Assembly: GCA_963817395.1 (NCBI GenBank)
Contig: CAWFOC010000006.1
Location: forward strand, 310,001 to 374,000
DNA length: 64,000 nt
Reading direction: 5' to 3'
DNA from: CAWGYQ01 sp963817395
Lineage (GTDB): Bacteria; Acidobacteriota; Vicinamibacteria; Vicinamibacterales; CAVPJW01
The notes below the pieces were generated by a model. It searched no databases and was not told the DNA's origin. It was given only the letters and a program-made list of their open reading frames with translations. The translations under genes and the position numbers were made by a program. Shown piece after piece: positions 46,102-59,945 of the stretch; the first letter of the stretch is position 1; each line of letters starts with the position of its first letter.

Positions 46102-47880
46102 GTGCGCTGTCTGCTCACGCTCTTGCTGGCACTTGGCGGACTTGGCCTCCAAACGACCGGCGATGCCACGCTGCCATTTTCAATCATGGTCTCGGCCCCC
46201 GAGCGTCTTGACGGACGAATCGAAGCGATCGCCGCGACTTTCATCATGCCCGCGGACTTCGTGCCTGGCGGATCCTTCGAAGTCCTTCAGCTTTCAGCAG
46301 AACCGAAGACTGACGCGTGGCGGCTCGTCGCACGGCGTGTCGCTGGTGTCGCCAACCCCGTCGTTCGGCTCGAAGGAACATCTGGAACAGTCAGCCTGTT
46401 GGTTGTTCGAGAAACGCGGGCAGTCGGATATGGACTGTACGGACCGTTCGCCTGGCCATCGATTGCGGGCTCATTCCAGGTCGCACTCACTCGAGCCCGC
46501 ACCCTCCGGGCGCCGCTGCCCACGTCCGTGGATTCGACAGAGGTGCGCTGGGTATCGGCAGCCGCTCAGCCGGATGTCTCGCTACCTTGCCGTCGTGTCC
46601 GAAGCGCGGCCATCGAGTGCATCGGCGTTCGTCTGACGGATGCGGGGGTGTTGCTGGCCCGCGATTCCATGGGAGCCGTCTGGTTTGCTGCCTCGGTGTC
46701 GACCAGCGCGCCCCGAACGATCGAGGAACTGATCTTTCGGCGGGCGCCATGGGCCACGCTCTTCGACGTGAGGGTGCCCTCCGGCTCAGACCAGATTCTG
46801 CTTGACGCTTCAACATGGCGATCGCGGCATCCCTCTGGGGTCTCACGCTCGTCGAGAATCGTGCTGGAGGCGCTGCCCGGCTACTCGGTACTCTGGCTGA
46901 CACCCACGTCGTTCTTGCTCGAAGGGCCACCTCCACAGGCCGACGCGATCTTGCAGCTCGAAGGTCCGGAAATCGCGACGAAACGCCTTGGATTGGCGGC
47001 TTTTCGAGTACACCCTCCGGATCAGCCCGTTCATGTCTCGATGAATCCAGGGTCGGGCTTGCTTGGTCATGTGCGATTCCGGGATGGACGTCCAGTGCCG
47101 GGCGCACTCATAGTTGTGTCAGAGTTTCTGGACTCCGACGGCAACGTTCACCCGACGCGCGACGGGGCCGCCTTTCGACGTCGGGCCCAGGAACTCGAAA
47201 CAGACGATGACGGAGGGTTTGGTGCTGCCGGTCTCGAGTACCGCGAGTACGAGTGGCTGGTGGTGCACCCGCTCTACGGGCGCGTCGCCATCGTCAGCCA
47301 GCCTCTTCCCGGACTCGTCCTCACGCTTCCAGCCACTCGGATCGTCGTTGGACGGATCCTTCAAGACGGGTTACCGGCCGAAGGCGTTCCCGTCATGGTC
47401 GTGCCGCATTTCGTTGATTTGGCAAGTGGCGCGGATCCGCTCGAGAAGATGGGCATGGAGACCAGATCGGACGCGACGGGGCGATTCCGTGTCGCCGTTT
47501 CGCGCGGCGAAACAGGCGAGGTTCGCGTTGGATCGAATGCCACCGGGATCGTCCGGCGCAGCTTCGGGGCCGGCGGCGGTACGGCAGCCATCGATGTCGG
47601 TGACGTCGAGCTTCCCGGCCCACGACGCGTCGACGTGCTCCTGGACGGAGCCGACGGCTGCGAGCTTGCCGCCGTGGGCCCGCTCGGCCGCGTGGGTCTG
47701 CAAGTCGTGGTGGCCTCGCGCCAGCGCAGGGGGATCCATTTGCTCGAGCTGCCGGAAGCCGGCCGTTGGTCGCTGGCGCTGACGTGCGCCGGCGTCGAAG
47801 TGGCACTCGAGCCGGCGTTCGTCAATGTCGCCGCAGGCGAGACGCGACAGACGATCGGCGCGACGGTCGTTGGGAGGTAA
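46102..47880 (+). CDS. Secreted protein with carboxypeptidase-like regulatory modules
   Basis: GTG 46102, three bases after the ATPase stop; 592 residues. Signal peptide (LLTLLLALGGLGLQ). The N-terminal half is beta-rich and unassigned. Two Ig-like carboxypeptidase-regulatory modules follow: about residues 315-410 (GLLGHVRFRDGRPVPGAL) and 413-505 (VVGRILQDGLPAEGVPV, SDATGRFRVAV). The C-terminal ~80 residues are beta-rich. The family usually mediates surface binding or receptor-like roles. As the last cluster gene, it may anchor or present the exported product (inference). Confidence 0.6.
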   Translation: MRCLLTLLLALGGLGLQTTGDATLPFSIMVSAPERLDGRIEAIAATFIMPADFVPGGSFEVLQLSAEPKTDAWRLVARRVAGVANPVVRLEGTSGTVSLLVVRETRAVGYGLYGPFAWPSIAGSFQVALTRARTLRAPLPTSVDSTEVRWVSAAAQPDVSLPCRRVRSAAIECIGVRLTDAGVLLARDSMGAVWFAASVSTSAPRTIEELIFRRAPWATLFDVRVPSGSDQILLDASTWRSRHPSGVSRSSRIVLEALPGYSVLWLTPTSFLLEGPPPQADAILQLEGPEIATKRLGLAAFRVHPPDQPVHVSMNPGSGLLGHVRFRDGRPVPGALIVVSEFLDSDGNVHPTRDGAAFRRRAQELETDDDGGFGAAGLEYREYEWLVVHPLYGRVAIVSQPLPGLVLTLPATRIVVGRILQDGLPAEGVPVMVVPHFVDLASGADPLEKMGMETRSDATGRFRVAVSRGETGEVRVGSNATGIVRRSFGAGGGTAAIDVGDVELPGPRRVDVLLDGADGCELAAVGPLGRVGLQVVVASRQRRGIHLLELPEAGRWSLALTCAGVEVALEPAFVNVAAGETRQTIGATVVGR

Positions 47881-47951
47881 ACGCCTGCAACCTTGACCGC
47901 CTCTATTCGGCATAGTACCGTTACCGCTTTGGCGGTTTCGTTCTCTCGCCG

Positions 47952-49070
47952 ATGAGCCATCCTGCGGTTTCTGCACTCAAGAAGACTCCGCTGCACGCGG
48001 TCCACCAGTCGCTTGGCGCCCGTATGGTGCCTTTCGGTGGTTGGGACATGCCGGTGGAGTATTCCGGTATTGCGGCCGAGCATCTCGCAGTGCGCACGCA
48101 TGCCGGGTTGTTCGATGTCAGCCACATGGGTGAAATCGAGGTGGCTGGCCGCGATGCGCTCGCAGCCGTGCAGTTCGTGACCTCCAACGATGCCTCGCGT
48201 CTGTCGGTCGGCCAGGCACAGTATTCGGCGCTCACCACCCCGGCCGGCACGTTCGTGGACGATGTGCTGGTGTATCGTCTGGCGACGTCCCACTTTCTCC
48301 TCGTCGTCAATGCGTCGAACATCGAGAAGGACTATGCATGGATCGCCCACCACATCGGCGGGGTGGGCGATGCGGTTGCCGTGGACGCAAGCTCGCGGTA
48401 TGCGCTCATCGCAGTGCAGGGTCCGGCCGCGGCAGCGATTCTTGAAGGTTCGACGGGCGTTGACCTTGGCCAGCTCAAGTACTATCGCTTTACGACCGGC
48501 GAAGTGTGCGGAGCGCGTGCCACGATTTCTCGCACCGGGTACACCGGTGAATCAGGCTTCGAGATTTTTGTGCCGCCCCAGCTTGCCCAACGGGTCTGGT
48601 CCGGCCTCCTGGAGTCCGGTCGGCCGCACGGGCTCGTGCCCGCGGGCCTGGGAGCCCGTGATACGTTGCGCCTGGAGGCCGCCATGCGCCTTTACGGGAA
48701 CGACATCGACGAGACCACGACCGTGCTCGAAGCGGGGTTGGAGTGGATCGTGTCGTGGGAGAAGGGCGACTTCATTGGAAGAGACGCTCTTGGTCGGCAG
48801 CGAGCCGACGGCCCGACACGTCGACTGGTCGGGTTCGAGATGATCGATCGCGCCATCGCGCGCCACGGATACCCGGTGCTGATCGCGAACGATCCTGTTG
48901 GATCCGTCACGAGCGGGACCCTGACGCCGTTCCTGAACAAAGCCATCGGCATGGCGTACTTGCCTGCGGAGCACGCTCAGGTGGGTGCGGAATTCGACGT
49001 GGACATCAGGGGACGTCGTGCGCGGGCTCGCGTGGTGGACATGCCGTTCTACAAACGCTCACGGAGTTGA
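47952..49070 (+). CDS. gcvT: Glycine cleavage system T protein
   Basis: ATG 47952; 372 residues. It transfers the methylene group from lipoyl-H protein to tetrahydrofolate. GGWDMPVEYSGI and FDVSHMGE lie in the N-terminal folate-binding domain. GARDTLRLEAAMRLYGND near residue 235 is the family signature. A small GC hairpin (47923-47936) lies just upstream; no glycine riboswitch core was recognised. It heads gcvT-gcvH-gcvP. Confidence 0.93.
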   Translation: MSHPAVSALKKTPLHAVHQSLGARMVPFGGWDMPVEYSGIAAEHLAVRTHAGLFDVSHMGEIEVAGRDALAAVQFVTSNDASRLSVGQAQYSALTTPAGTFVDDVLVYRLATSHFLLVVNASNIEKDYAWIAHHIGGVGDAVAVDASSRYALIAVQGPAAAAILEGSTGVDLGQLKYYRFTTGEVCGARATISRTGYTGESGFEIFVPPQLAQRVWSGLLESGRPHGLVPAGLGARDTLRLEAAMRLYGNDIDETTTVLEAGLEWIVSWEKGDFIGRDALGRQRADGPTRRLVGFEMIDRAIARHGYPVLIANDPVGSVTSGTLTPFLNKAIGMAYLPAEHAQVGAEFDVDIRGRRARARVVDMPFYKRSRS

Positions 49071-49071
49071 C

Positions 49072-49446
49072 ATGTATCCGCTAGACCTGAAGTACACCCC
49101 CGACCACGAGTGGATTCGCGTATCCGGCACCGAGGGCGAAGTGGGCATCACCGACTTCGCCCAGAAGCAGCTGGGCGACGTCGTATTCGTCGATCTGCCG
49201 GCGCCGGGCCGCACCATCAGGCGGGGCGAAGTGTTCGGCACGATCGAATCGGTCAAGGCCGTCTCGGAGCTCTTTGCGCCGGTGTCCGGCCAGGTGCTGC
49301 GTGTGAACGCGGCCCTCGCGGATCATCCGCAGACCGTCAACGAAAAGCCGCACGAGACATGGATGATTGCCGTGCGCATTGCCGATCCGGCCGAGCTCGA
49401 CGGTCTGCTCGACTCTGCAGGCTATGCCGCGCTGGCCAACGAGTAG
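49072..49446 (+). CDS. gcvH: Glycine cleavage system H protein
   Basis: ATG 49072, one base after gcvT. 124 residues. The lipoylated Lys lies in GTIESVKAVSEL near residue 61. YTPDHEWIRV and NEKPHETWMI are conserved. It shuttles the aminomethyl intermediate between P and T proteins. Confidence 0.93.
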   Translation: MYPLDLKYTPDHEWIRVSGTEGEVGITDFAQKQLGDVVFVDLPAPGRTIRRGEVFGTIESVKAVSELFAPVSGQVLRVNAALADHPQTVNEKPHETWMIAVRIADPAELDGLLDSAGYAALANE

Positions 49447-49462
49447 CGCCCCGGCCCTCTCG

Positions 49463-52360
49463 ATGACACTCGATCCTTCCGATCACTTTCCAGCTCGTCA
49501 CATCGGGCCCGGACCTGCCGATCGCCACGACATGCTTGGCGTGATAGGCGTGTCCTCACTCGACGAGCTGGTCGCCGAGGTCGTGCCCGCGAGTATCCGC
49601 CTATCACGGCCCCTGAATCTCCCGCCACCGGAGAGCGAACACCAGTTTCTCGAACGATTGCGGGTGATTGCGGCGCAAAACCAGGTGTTCCGGTCGTTCA
49701 TCGGGCTGGGCTACTACGACTGCATCATGCCCGCCGTGATTCGGCGCAACGTGCTGGAGAATCCTGGCTGGTACACGCCCTACACGCCCTATCAGGCCGA
49801 GATCGCCCAGGGTCGGCTCGAGGCGCTGCTCAACTTCCAGACCGTGGTGTCCGACTTGACCGGCTTGCCGGTATCCACGGCATCGCTCCTGGACGAGTCG
49901 ACCGCGGCGGCCGAAGCCATGGCCATGCTGCAGCGACTCCATCCGCGCCGGCCCGGCAGTGGCGCGGCAGGCAGCCCGGCCTCGGTGTTCCTGGTGTCTG
50001 AAGGCGTGTTTCCACAGACGCTCGACGTGCTACGAACGCGCGCCGAGCCGCTGGGAATCACGTTGCGGGTGGGAGCCCTCGACTCTCTGCCGCTGGCCGC
50101 CGATGTGTTCGGCGCGTTGGTGCAGTCACCCGACGCGTCCGGCGCGTTGCACGATCTTCGTCCTTTCGTCGAACGCGCACAACGAGCCGGTGTCCGGGTG
50201 GCCGTCGCCACCGATCTGCTCAGCCTCACGCTGGTCGTACCGCCCGGCGAAATGGGGGCCGACGTCGCCATCGGCAGCGCACAGCGATTCGGCGTCCCAC
50301 TGGGCTATGGTGGACCCCACGCTGCATTTTTTGCGACTCGGGAAGAGTTCGTACGCCAGATGCCCGGGCGTATCATCGGGGTGTCGGTCGACGCACACGG
50401 CCAGCGCGCCTACCGCATGGCGCTCCAGACGAGGGAACAGCATATTCGCCGCGAGAAGGCCACCTCGAACATCTGTACGGCTCAGGCGCTCCTGGCCAAT
50501 ATCGCGGGGTTCTATGCGGTCTATCACGGGCCAGACGGCCTCAAGGAGATTGCCCGGCGGGTGCATGGGCTGACCGTCGTGCTGGCGCGGAACCTCGAGC
50601 GGCTCGGGATCGCGCAGACCAACCCGGTGTTCTTCGATACGGTGACGGTGCGCCTGGATACGCCAGCGAGGCTCGCGGCGATACGTCGCGACGCGGTCCG
50701 GGCGCGGATCAACTTACGTTTTCGCGAACCCGACCACGTTGGTATCTCGCTCGACGAGACCACGACACTCGACGATGTGCGGAGCATCGTCGCCGTGTTG
50801 GCATCGGCGCTGGACCGGATCGGCGACCAGGCCGAGTTGTCGGTTTCCGAGGACGCGATCGAGTACCCTCCAGCCCTCGCGCGCGTCAGCACGTTTCTCA
50901 CCCATCCGGTGTTCGCCAGCCATCGCTCGGAGAGCGGGATGATGCGCTACATCCGGCATCTCGAGCGCCAGGATATCGGTCTCGATACATCGATGATTCC
51001 ACTCGGCTCGTGCACGATGAAGCTGAACGCTGCCACGGAAATGTTCCCCGTCACCTGGCCCGAGTTTTCGCGCCTGCATCCCTTTGCGCCTCCCGATCAA
51101 GCGCGCGGGTACGCGCAAATCTTCAGCGAGCTCGAGGCGGCTCTGGCGGAGATCACCGGGTTTACGGCGGTCTCGCTGCAGCCGAACTCCGGTGCTCAGG
51201 GCGAGTACGCCGGACTGCTGGTGATTCGTGCTTACCACCGCGATCGCGGCGACTTCGAACGCGACGTCGTTCTCATCCCGTCATCTGCGCACGGGACGAA
51301 TCCGGCCAGCGCCGTGATGGCGGGGATGACGGTGGTCGTCGTCGCGACCGACACTCGCGGCAACATCGATCTCGAGGACCTCACGGCCAAAGCCGGAAAG
51401 CACGCCGCGCGGCTGGCGGCCTTGATGATCACCTACCCCTCGACGCACGGTGTGTTCGAAGACCGTGTGCGAGACATCTGCGATGTGATTCACGCGCACG
51501 GTGGCCAGGTGTACATGGACGGCGCCAACATGAATGCGCAGGTTGGCTTGACCAGTCCCGCGACGATCGGCGCCGACGTGTGTCACCTGAACCTCCACAA
51601 GACCTTCGCCATTCCGCACGGCGGGGGAGGGCCGGGGATGGGCCCTATTGCGGTGGCGCCACACCTGGCGCCTTTCCTGCCGGGTCACACCCTGGTGAGC
51701 GTGGGCGGCGATCGCGCGATCTCTGCTGTGTCCGAAGCGCCGTGGGGCAGTGCAAGCATCCTGCTGATCTCGTACGCGTACATTCGTCTGCTTGGCGCTC
51801 AGGGTCTGACTGACGCGACGCGTGTGGCCATTCTGAATGCCAACTACATCAAGGCGCGTCTCGAGCGCCACTATCCCGTGCTGTATACCGGCCCCACTGG
51901 CCGAGTCGGCCACGAGCTGATCTTTGATGTGCGGGAGTTCAGGACGGCCGGCGTGGACGAGCAGGACGTCGCGAAACGCCTGATGGACTACGGCTTCCAC
52001 GCACCCACGGTGTCGTTTCCGGTGGCGGGCACGCTGATGGTGGAGCCCACCGAGAGCGAACCGAAAGCCGAGCTCGATCGCTTCTGCGATGCGATGATAG
52101 CCATTCGCGCCGAACTGCAGGACATTGTCGAAGGACGCGCCGACCCGCGAGACAACGTGCTGAAGCACGCTCCGCACACTGCCCAGGCGGCCACGAGCGA
52201 CGAGTGGCGTCACGCCTACTCGCGGAGCCAGGCTGTCTTTCCGCTGCCCTTCGTGCGGGAGCGGAAGTACTGGCCGCCGGTCGGGCGCATCGACAACCCG
52301 TTTGGCGACCGAAACCTGATGTGTATCTGTCCGCCGCTCGAGGTCTACGCAGACAAGTGA
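49463..52360 (+). CDS. gcvP: Glycine dehydrogenase (P protein), single-chain form
   Basis: ATG 49463 (MTLDPSDHFPARHIGP); 965 residues, so both halves are fused as in E. coli rather than split into gcvPA/gcvPB. PLP Lys lies in NLHKTFAIPHGGGGPGMG near residue 712. GSCTMKLNAATEM near residue 515 is also diagnostic. It decarboxylates glycine. The 3' end overlaps the convergent aminotransferase gene by 16 bases. Confidence 0.95.
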   Translation: MTLDPSDHFPARHIGPGPADRHDMLGVIGVSSLDELVAEVVPASIRLSRPLNLPPPESEHQFLERLRVIAAQNQVFRSFIGLGYYDCIMPAVIRRNVLENPGWYTPYTPYQAEIAQGRLEALLNFQTVVSDLTGLPVSTASLLDESTAAAEAMAMLQRLHPRRPGSGAAGSPASVFLVSEGVFPQTLDVLRTRAEPLGITLRVGALDSLPLAADVFGALVQSPDASGALHDLRPFVERAQRAGVRVAVATDLLSLTLVVPPGEMGADVAIGSAQRFGVPLGYGGPHAAFFATREEFVRQMPGRIIGVSVDAHGQRAYRMALQTREQHIRREKATSNICTAQALLANIAGFYAVYHGPDGLKEIARRVHGLTVVLARNLERLGIAQTNPVFFDTVTVRLDTPARLAAIRRDAVRARINLRFREPDHVGISLDETTTLDDVRSIVAVLASALDRIGDQAELSVSEDAIEYPPALARVSTFLTHPVFASHRSESGMMRYIRHLERQDIGLDTSMIPLGSCTMKLNAATEMFPVTWPEFSRLHPFAPPDQARGYAQIFSELEAALAEITGFTAVSLQPNSGAQGEYAGLLVIRAYHRDRGDFERDVVLIPSSAHGTNPASAVMAGMTVVVVATDTRGNIDLEDLTAKAGKHAARLAALMITYPSTHGVFEDRVRDICDVIHAHGGQVYMDGANMNAQVGLTSPATIGADVCHLNLHKTFAIPHGGGGPGMGPIAVAPHLAPFLPGHTLVSVGGDRAISAVSEAPWGSASILLISYAYIRLLGAQGLTDATRVAILNANYIKARLERHYPVLYTGPTGRVGHELIFDVREFRTAGVDEQDVAKRLMDYGFHAPTVSFPVAGTLMVEPTESEPKAELDRFCDAMIAIRAELQDIVEGRADPRDNVLKHAPHTAQAATSDEWRHAYSRSQAVFPLPFVRERKYWPPVGRIDNPFGDRNLMCICPPLEVYADK

Positions 52361-53256
52361 CCGCTCGGCGACGGTGTACTGAGCACCAGGGCCTTGTGTC
52401 GAAAGGCGTCGCGTAGCTGGCGAGTAACCGGTCCGGGCCTTCCCGATCCAATTGCGCTATCGTCCACCCGGACGATGGGCAGCACTTCGCGAGTCGTGCC
52501 GCTCATGAAGGCTTCGTCGGCCCCTGTCAGATCGGCATCGTGCAGCACGGCCTCCCGTACGCTGACGCCTATCTCGGCTCCCACCTCGAACAGAAACTCC
52601 CGGGTGATGCCAGCGAGCAATCCCGCCTGGAGTGGGGGCGTCAACGCGACACCCTGTCGAACGATGAAGAGGTTCGACTGCGTGCACTCGGTGAGTTCGC
52701 CCCGATAGTTGCGCATCACCGCCTCATAGGCGCCCCGGCGCAGCGCTTCCTGCGCGGCCAGCGCATTGTTCAACAGGTTGTTCGACTTGATGAGCGGGTT
52801 GACCGACGACGGATGATTCCGGATGATGTCGACGAGCGCCACGCCGACGCCCTCGTCGGATGCCGCAGCAGGAATCTCGGGAAGCGGCCTGACGATGATC
52901 ACGACCGACGGAGTAGGGCAGGCGGCCGGATCGTAAGTGAGATCCCCCACCCCGCGTGTCAGCAGGATGCGGATGTAGGCCTCTCGGCCGGGCGGCCAGC
53001 CGGGCGCCGCGGCCGCCATGGTCTCGTCGATACGGGCCGCCATCTCGTCGTCGGTCAGCGGCACGGCGAGCTGAATCATGTCCGCTGACTTGCGAAGCCG
53101 GAGCATGTGACGGCCGAAGAGAAACGGCCGCGAGTTGTAGGTGCGCAAGGTCTGGTACACACCTTCGCCGTACAAGAACCCATGATCGAAGACCGGAATC
53201 ACCGCATCTCCGGCGTCGGAGACGCGCCCATTGACGTTCACGGCCACTGTCGGCAT
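52345..53256 (-). CDS. Class IV PLP aminotransferase (branched-chain or D-amino acid type)
   Basis: ATG 53256 (MPTVAVNVNGRVSD); 303 residues. Fold-type IV features: FDHGFLYGEGVYQTLR near residue 20, PLP Lys in NPLIKSNNLLNN near residue 155, GLLAGITREFL near residue 215, and SGTTREVLPI near residue 250. I cannot separate BCAT from D-amino acid aminotransferase or aminodeoxychorismate lyase by sequence alone, although GITRE and TTREVLP favour the IlvE/Dat group. It is divergent from nnr. Confidence 0.82.
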   Translation of the reverse strand: MPTVAVNVNGRVSDAGDAVIPVFDHGFLYGEGVYQTLRTYNSRPFLFGRHMLRLRKSADMIQLAVPLTDDEMAARIDETMAAAAPGWPPGREAYIRILLTRGVGDLTYDPAACPTPSVVIIVRPLPEIPAAASDEGVGVALVDIIRNHPSSVNPLIKSNNLLNNALAAQEALRRGAYEAVMRNYRGELTECTQSNLFIVRQGVALTPPLQAGLLAGITREFLFEVGAEIGVSVREAVLHDADLTGADEAFMSGTTREVLPIVRVDDSAIGSGRPGPVTRQLRDAFRHKALVLSTPSPSGHLSA

Positions 53257-53300
53257 TCGATACTCCTCGCTCGGGCTCGAGCGCCGCAGCGTACCTCCTG

Positions 53301-53309
53301 TGCTAGACT
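53301..53309 (+). promoter_or_regulatory. Possible extended -10 (TGC-TAGACT) for nnr
   Basis: TG (53301-53302) plus TAGACT (53304-53309) in the divergent spacer, about 64 bases before the nnr ATG. No clear -35. Confidence 0.3.
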
Positions 53310-53372
53310 TCGCGCAACCAGCCGCGTTCGACTGTCTTCGCTCTCCAACCACCGAGCCGCCGGGCATTCTTC

Positions 53373-54968
53373 ATGCGAATTTTGAACAGCGAGCAGATGC
53401 GTGAAGCCGATCGCCGCACCATCGAGGAGATCGGTATTCCGTCGATCGTCCTGATGGAGAATGCCGGGCGCCAGGTGGTGGCCGCGATCGAGACGGCCTT
53501 CGCGGATCGAATGAGCGGTCCAATCGCGGTGGTCTGCGGTCGCGGCAGCAACGGTGGAGACGGGTTCGTTGTCGCCCGGACGCTCCATCAACGGGGTGGC
53601 GACGTCGCCGTGTTCGTCATCGGCTCGATCGGCGACATCAGGGGAGACGCGAGGTCGAACCTCGAGATTCTGGGACGTCTCGGTGTCAGCGTGGTCGAAG
53701 TGGCCGATGAGCAGACTTGGGAGCTCCATTTCTCGGAGATCGCACGCGCCGGGTTGATCGTCGACGCGATGTTCGGCACGGGCCTGAAGGCGCCGTTGTC
53801 AGGAATGATGGAGACGCTCGTCGCCGATATCAATGGATCGGGCATCCCGGTCGTCGCCATCGATTTGCCTTCCGGTCTGTCAGCCGATACGTCCAACCTG
53901 GTGGGCGATTGTATCGATGCCGCGATGACCGTCACGCTCGGCGCGCCCAAGCTGCCGCTGATTCTGCCACCCGCCGAAGCAAAGGCCGGCGACATCGTCA
54001 TCGCTGACATTGGCATTCCCTTCGAGGTCATCGAGTCCGTGGCGCCGCCTCGGATTGATCTGCTCACGCGGGATGACGTCCGCGAACTTGTCGTGCCACG
54101 CCAGCCGGACGGCCATAAGGGCGACTTCGGCCATGTGCTGATCGTGGGTGGCTCGAGAGGCAAGACCGGCGCGCCACATCTTTCCGGCTCGGCGGCGCTC
54201 AGATCGGGCGCCGGGCTGGTCACGATTGCCGCGCCCCGTTCATGCCAACCGACGATCGCGGCGCTGGCCGCCGAATACATGACCGAGCCGCTCGACGAGA
54301 CGGCCGAAGGGTCAATCGCGGAGAGCGCACTGGATCGCATTCTCGAGCTCGAGCCGGACGTAATTGCCGCCGGTCCGGGGCTCGGTCGCGATCCGTCGAC
54401 CGTCGCGTTCGTGCACGCTCTGCTCGATCGCACGAGCAGCCCGCTCGTTCTCGACGCCGATGCCCTGAACGCCTTCGCCGGCAACGCCGGGAGGTTGTCG
54501 TCCCGACAGGGCCGCACCATCGTTCTTACGCCGCATCCGGGAGAAATGGCCCGACTCTTGGGGACGACGGTCGAAGATGTGCAGGGGAACCGGCTCGAGG
54601 TGTCTCGTCACTTCGCGACCCTGCATCATGTGTACGTCGTGCTCAAGGGACACCGCACCGTGATTGCGACTCCGGACGGCGAGCTCTTTATCAATCCCAC
54701 CGGCAACCCGGGCATGGCGACGGGCGGCACAGGCGACGTTCTCACCGGAATGATCGCGGCCTGGTTGGGGCAGCTGCTCGACGCGGATGCCGCCTGCAAG
54801 CTGGCGGTGTTCCTCCACGGCGCGGCAGGAGATCTGGCCGAAGCCGATGAAGGGGAAGTCGCCATGGTGGCGGGCGATGTGCTGTCCCATCTGGGAGACG
54901 CGCTGCTCGAGTTGACGGCGCGTCGTCGGGTCGACACTGACCGCGGTGAAGGCAGCCGCGGTGGCTGA
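53373..54968 (+). CDS. nnr: Bifunctional NAD(P)H-hydrate epimerase/dehydratase
   Basis: ATG 53373; 531 residues. N-terminal YjeF_N epimerase domain (~1-215) with GRGSNGGDGFVVAR near residue 55 and DLPSGLSADTS. C-terminal ADP-dependent carbohydrate-kinase-like dehydratase (~225-515) with AGPGLGRD, LDADALNAFAG, and NPGMATGGTGDVLTG. It repairs hydrated NAD(P)H. The 3' end overlaps tsaE by 23 bases, a common neighbour pairing. Confidence 0.93.
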   Translation: MRILNSEQMREADRRTIEEIGIPSIVLMENAGRQVVAAIETAFADRMSGPIAVVCGRGSNGGDGFVVARTLHQRGGDVAVFVIGSIGDIRGDARSNLEILGRLGVSVVEVADEQTWELHFSEIARAGLIVDAMFGTGLKAPLSGMMETLVADINGSGIPVVAIDLPSGLSADTSNLVGDCIDAAMTVTLGAPKLPLILPPAEAKAGDIVIADIGIPFEVIESVAPPRIDLLTRDDVRELVVPRQPDGHKGDFGHVLIVGGSRGKTGAPHLSGSAALRSGAGLVTIAAPRSCQPTIAALAAEYMTEPLDETAEGSIAESALDRILELEPDVIAAGPGLGRDPSTVAFVHALLDRTSSPLVLDADALNAFAGNAGRLSSRQGRTIVLTPHPGEMARLLGTTVEDVQGNRLEVSRHFATLHHVYVVLKGHRTVIATPDGELFINPTGNPGMATGGTGDVLTGMIAAWLGQLLDADAACKLAVFLHGAAGDLAEADEGEVAMVAGDVLSHLGDALLELTARRRVDTDRGEGSRGG

Positions 54969-55377
54969 GAGATTCCTGACGCGCTGCGAACGCGACACCG
55001 TCGAGGCCGGCCGCGCCCTGGGTGCCCGTCTCCACGCCGGGTCCACGGTGCTCCTCTATGGCCCGCTGGGGGCCGGAAAGACGGCGTTCGTGCGGGGACT
55101 CGCGACCGCGTTCGACATCGATCCGGCTGAGGTCTCGAGTCCGACCTTTACGCTCGTGCAGGAGTATCGCGGACGTCTGACCCTGTACCACGTGGATTTG
55201 TATCGCGTGTCCCCTCAGGAGGCCGACGACTTGGGTTTGGAGGAGCTAACGGGTCCGGAAGCGGTTGTCGCGGTCGAATGGGCGGAGAGGTTGGAGCGGC
55301 CGGCCGAGGGTGCGATTCGCGTCACGATCGAGACCGGCGATGATGACACGCGCCGGCTGACCGTCGACGGGGTCTAG
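54946..55377 (+). CDS. tsaE: tRNA threonylcarbamoyladenosine biosynthesis ATPase TsaE
   Basis: GTG 54946 overlaps nnr; ~143 residues. Walker A YGPLGAGKTAF near residue 39, SSPTFTLVQEY near residue 64, and HVDLYR near residue 80. TsaE powers assembly of t6A37 in ANN-decoding tRNAs with TsaB/TsaD, which are not in this window. Convergent with guaB (4-base gap). Confidence 0.92.
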   Translation: MKAAAVAERFLTRCERDTVEAGRALGARLHAGSTVLLYGPLGAGKTAFVRGLATAFDIDPAEVSSPTFTLVQEYRGRLTLYHVDLYRVSPQEADDLGLEELTGPEAVVAVEWAERLERPAEGAIRVTIETGDDDTRRLTVDGV

Positions 55378-55381
55378 CGAC

Positions 55382-56905
<1,524 letters not shown>

Positions 56906-56931
56906 GCGATCAAATCCTCCCGGCCGCCGCG

Positions 56932-59838
<2,907 letters not shown>

Positions 59839-59871
59839 CAGGTGAGAATCTTTCGACGGGGGTATCTCTCG

Positions 59872-59900
59872 ATTTTAGACGACCGCTCCGGGATCGTCAA
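59872..59900 (-). promoter_or_regulatory. Sigma70-type promoter of secA
   Basis: Minus strand: TTGACG (59900-59895), 17-base spacer, TAAAAT (59877-59872). Both hexamers are one or two bases from consensus and the spacing is ideal. The expected start lies near 59865, giving a ~27-base leader before ATG 59838. Confidence 0.6.
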
Positions 59901-59945
59901 GAAAACCAGGGGTTTGCAGGCGTGTTCGATCCGGACTCTGGACGA

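Noticed and set aside
47881..47951. Glycine riboswitch upstream of gcvT
   Set aside because: The spacer is only 71 bases and no conserved glycine-aptamer core was recognised; only a small GC hairpin is present.
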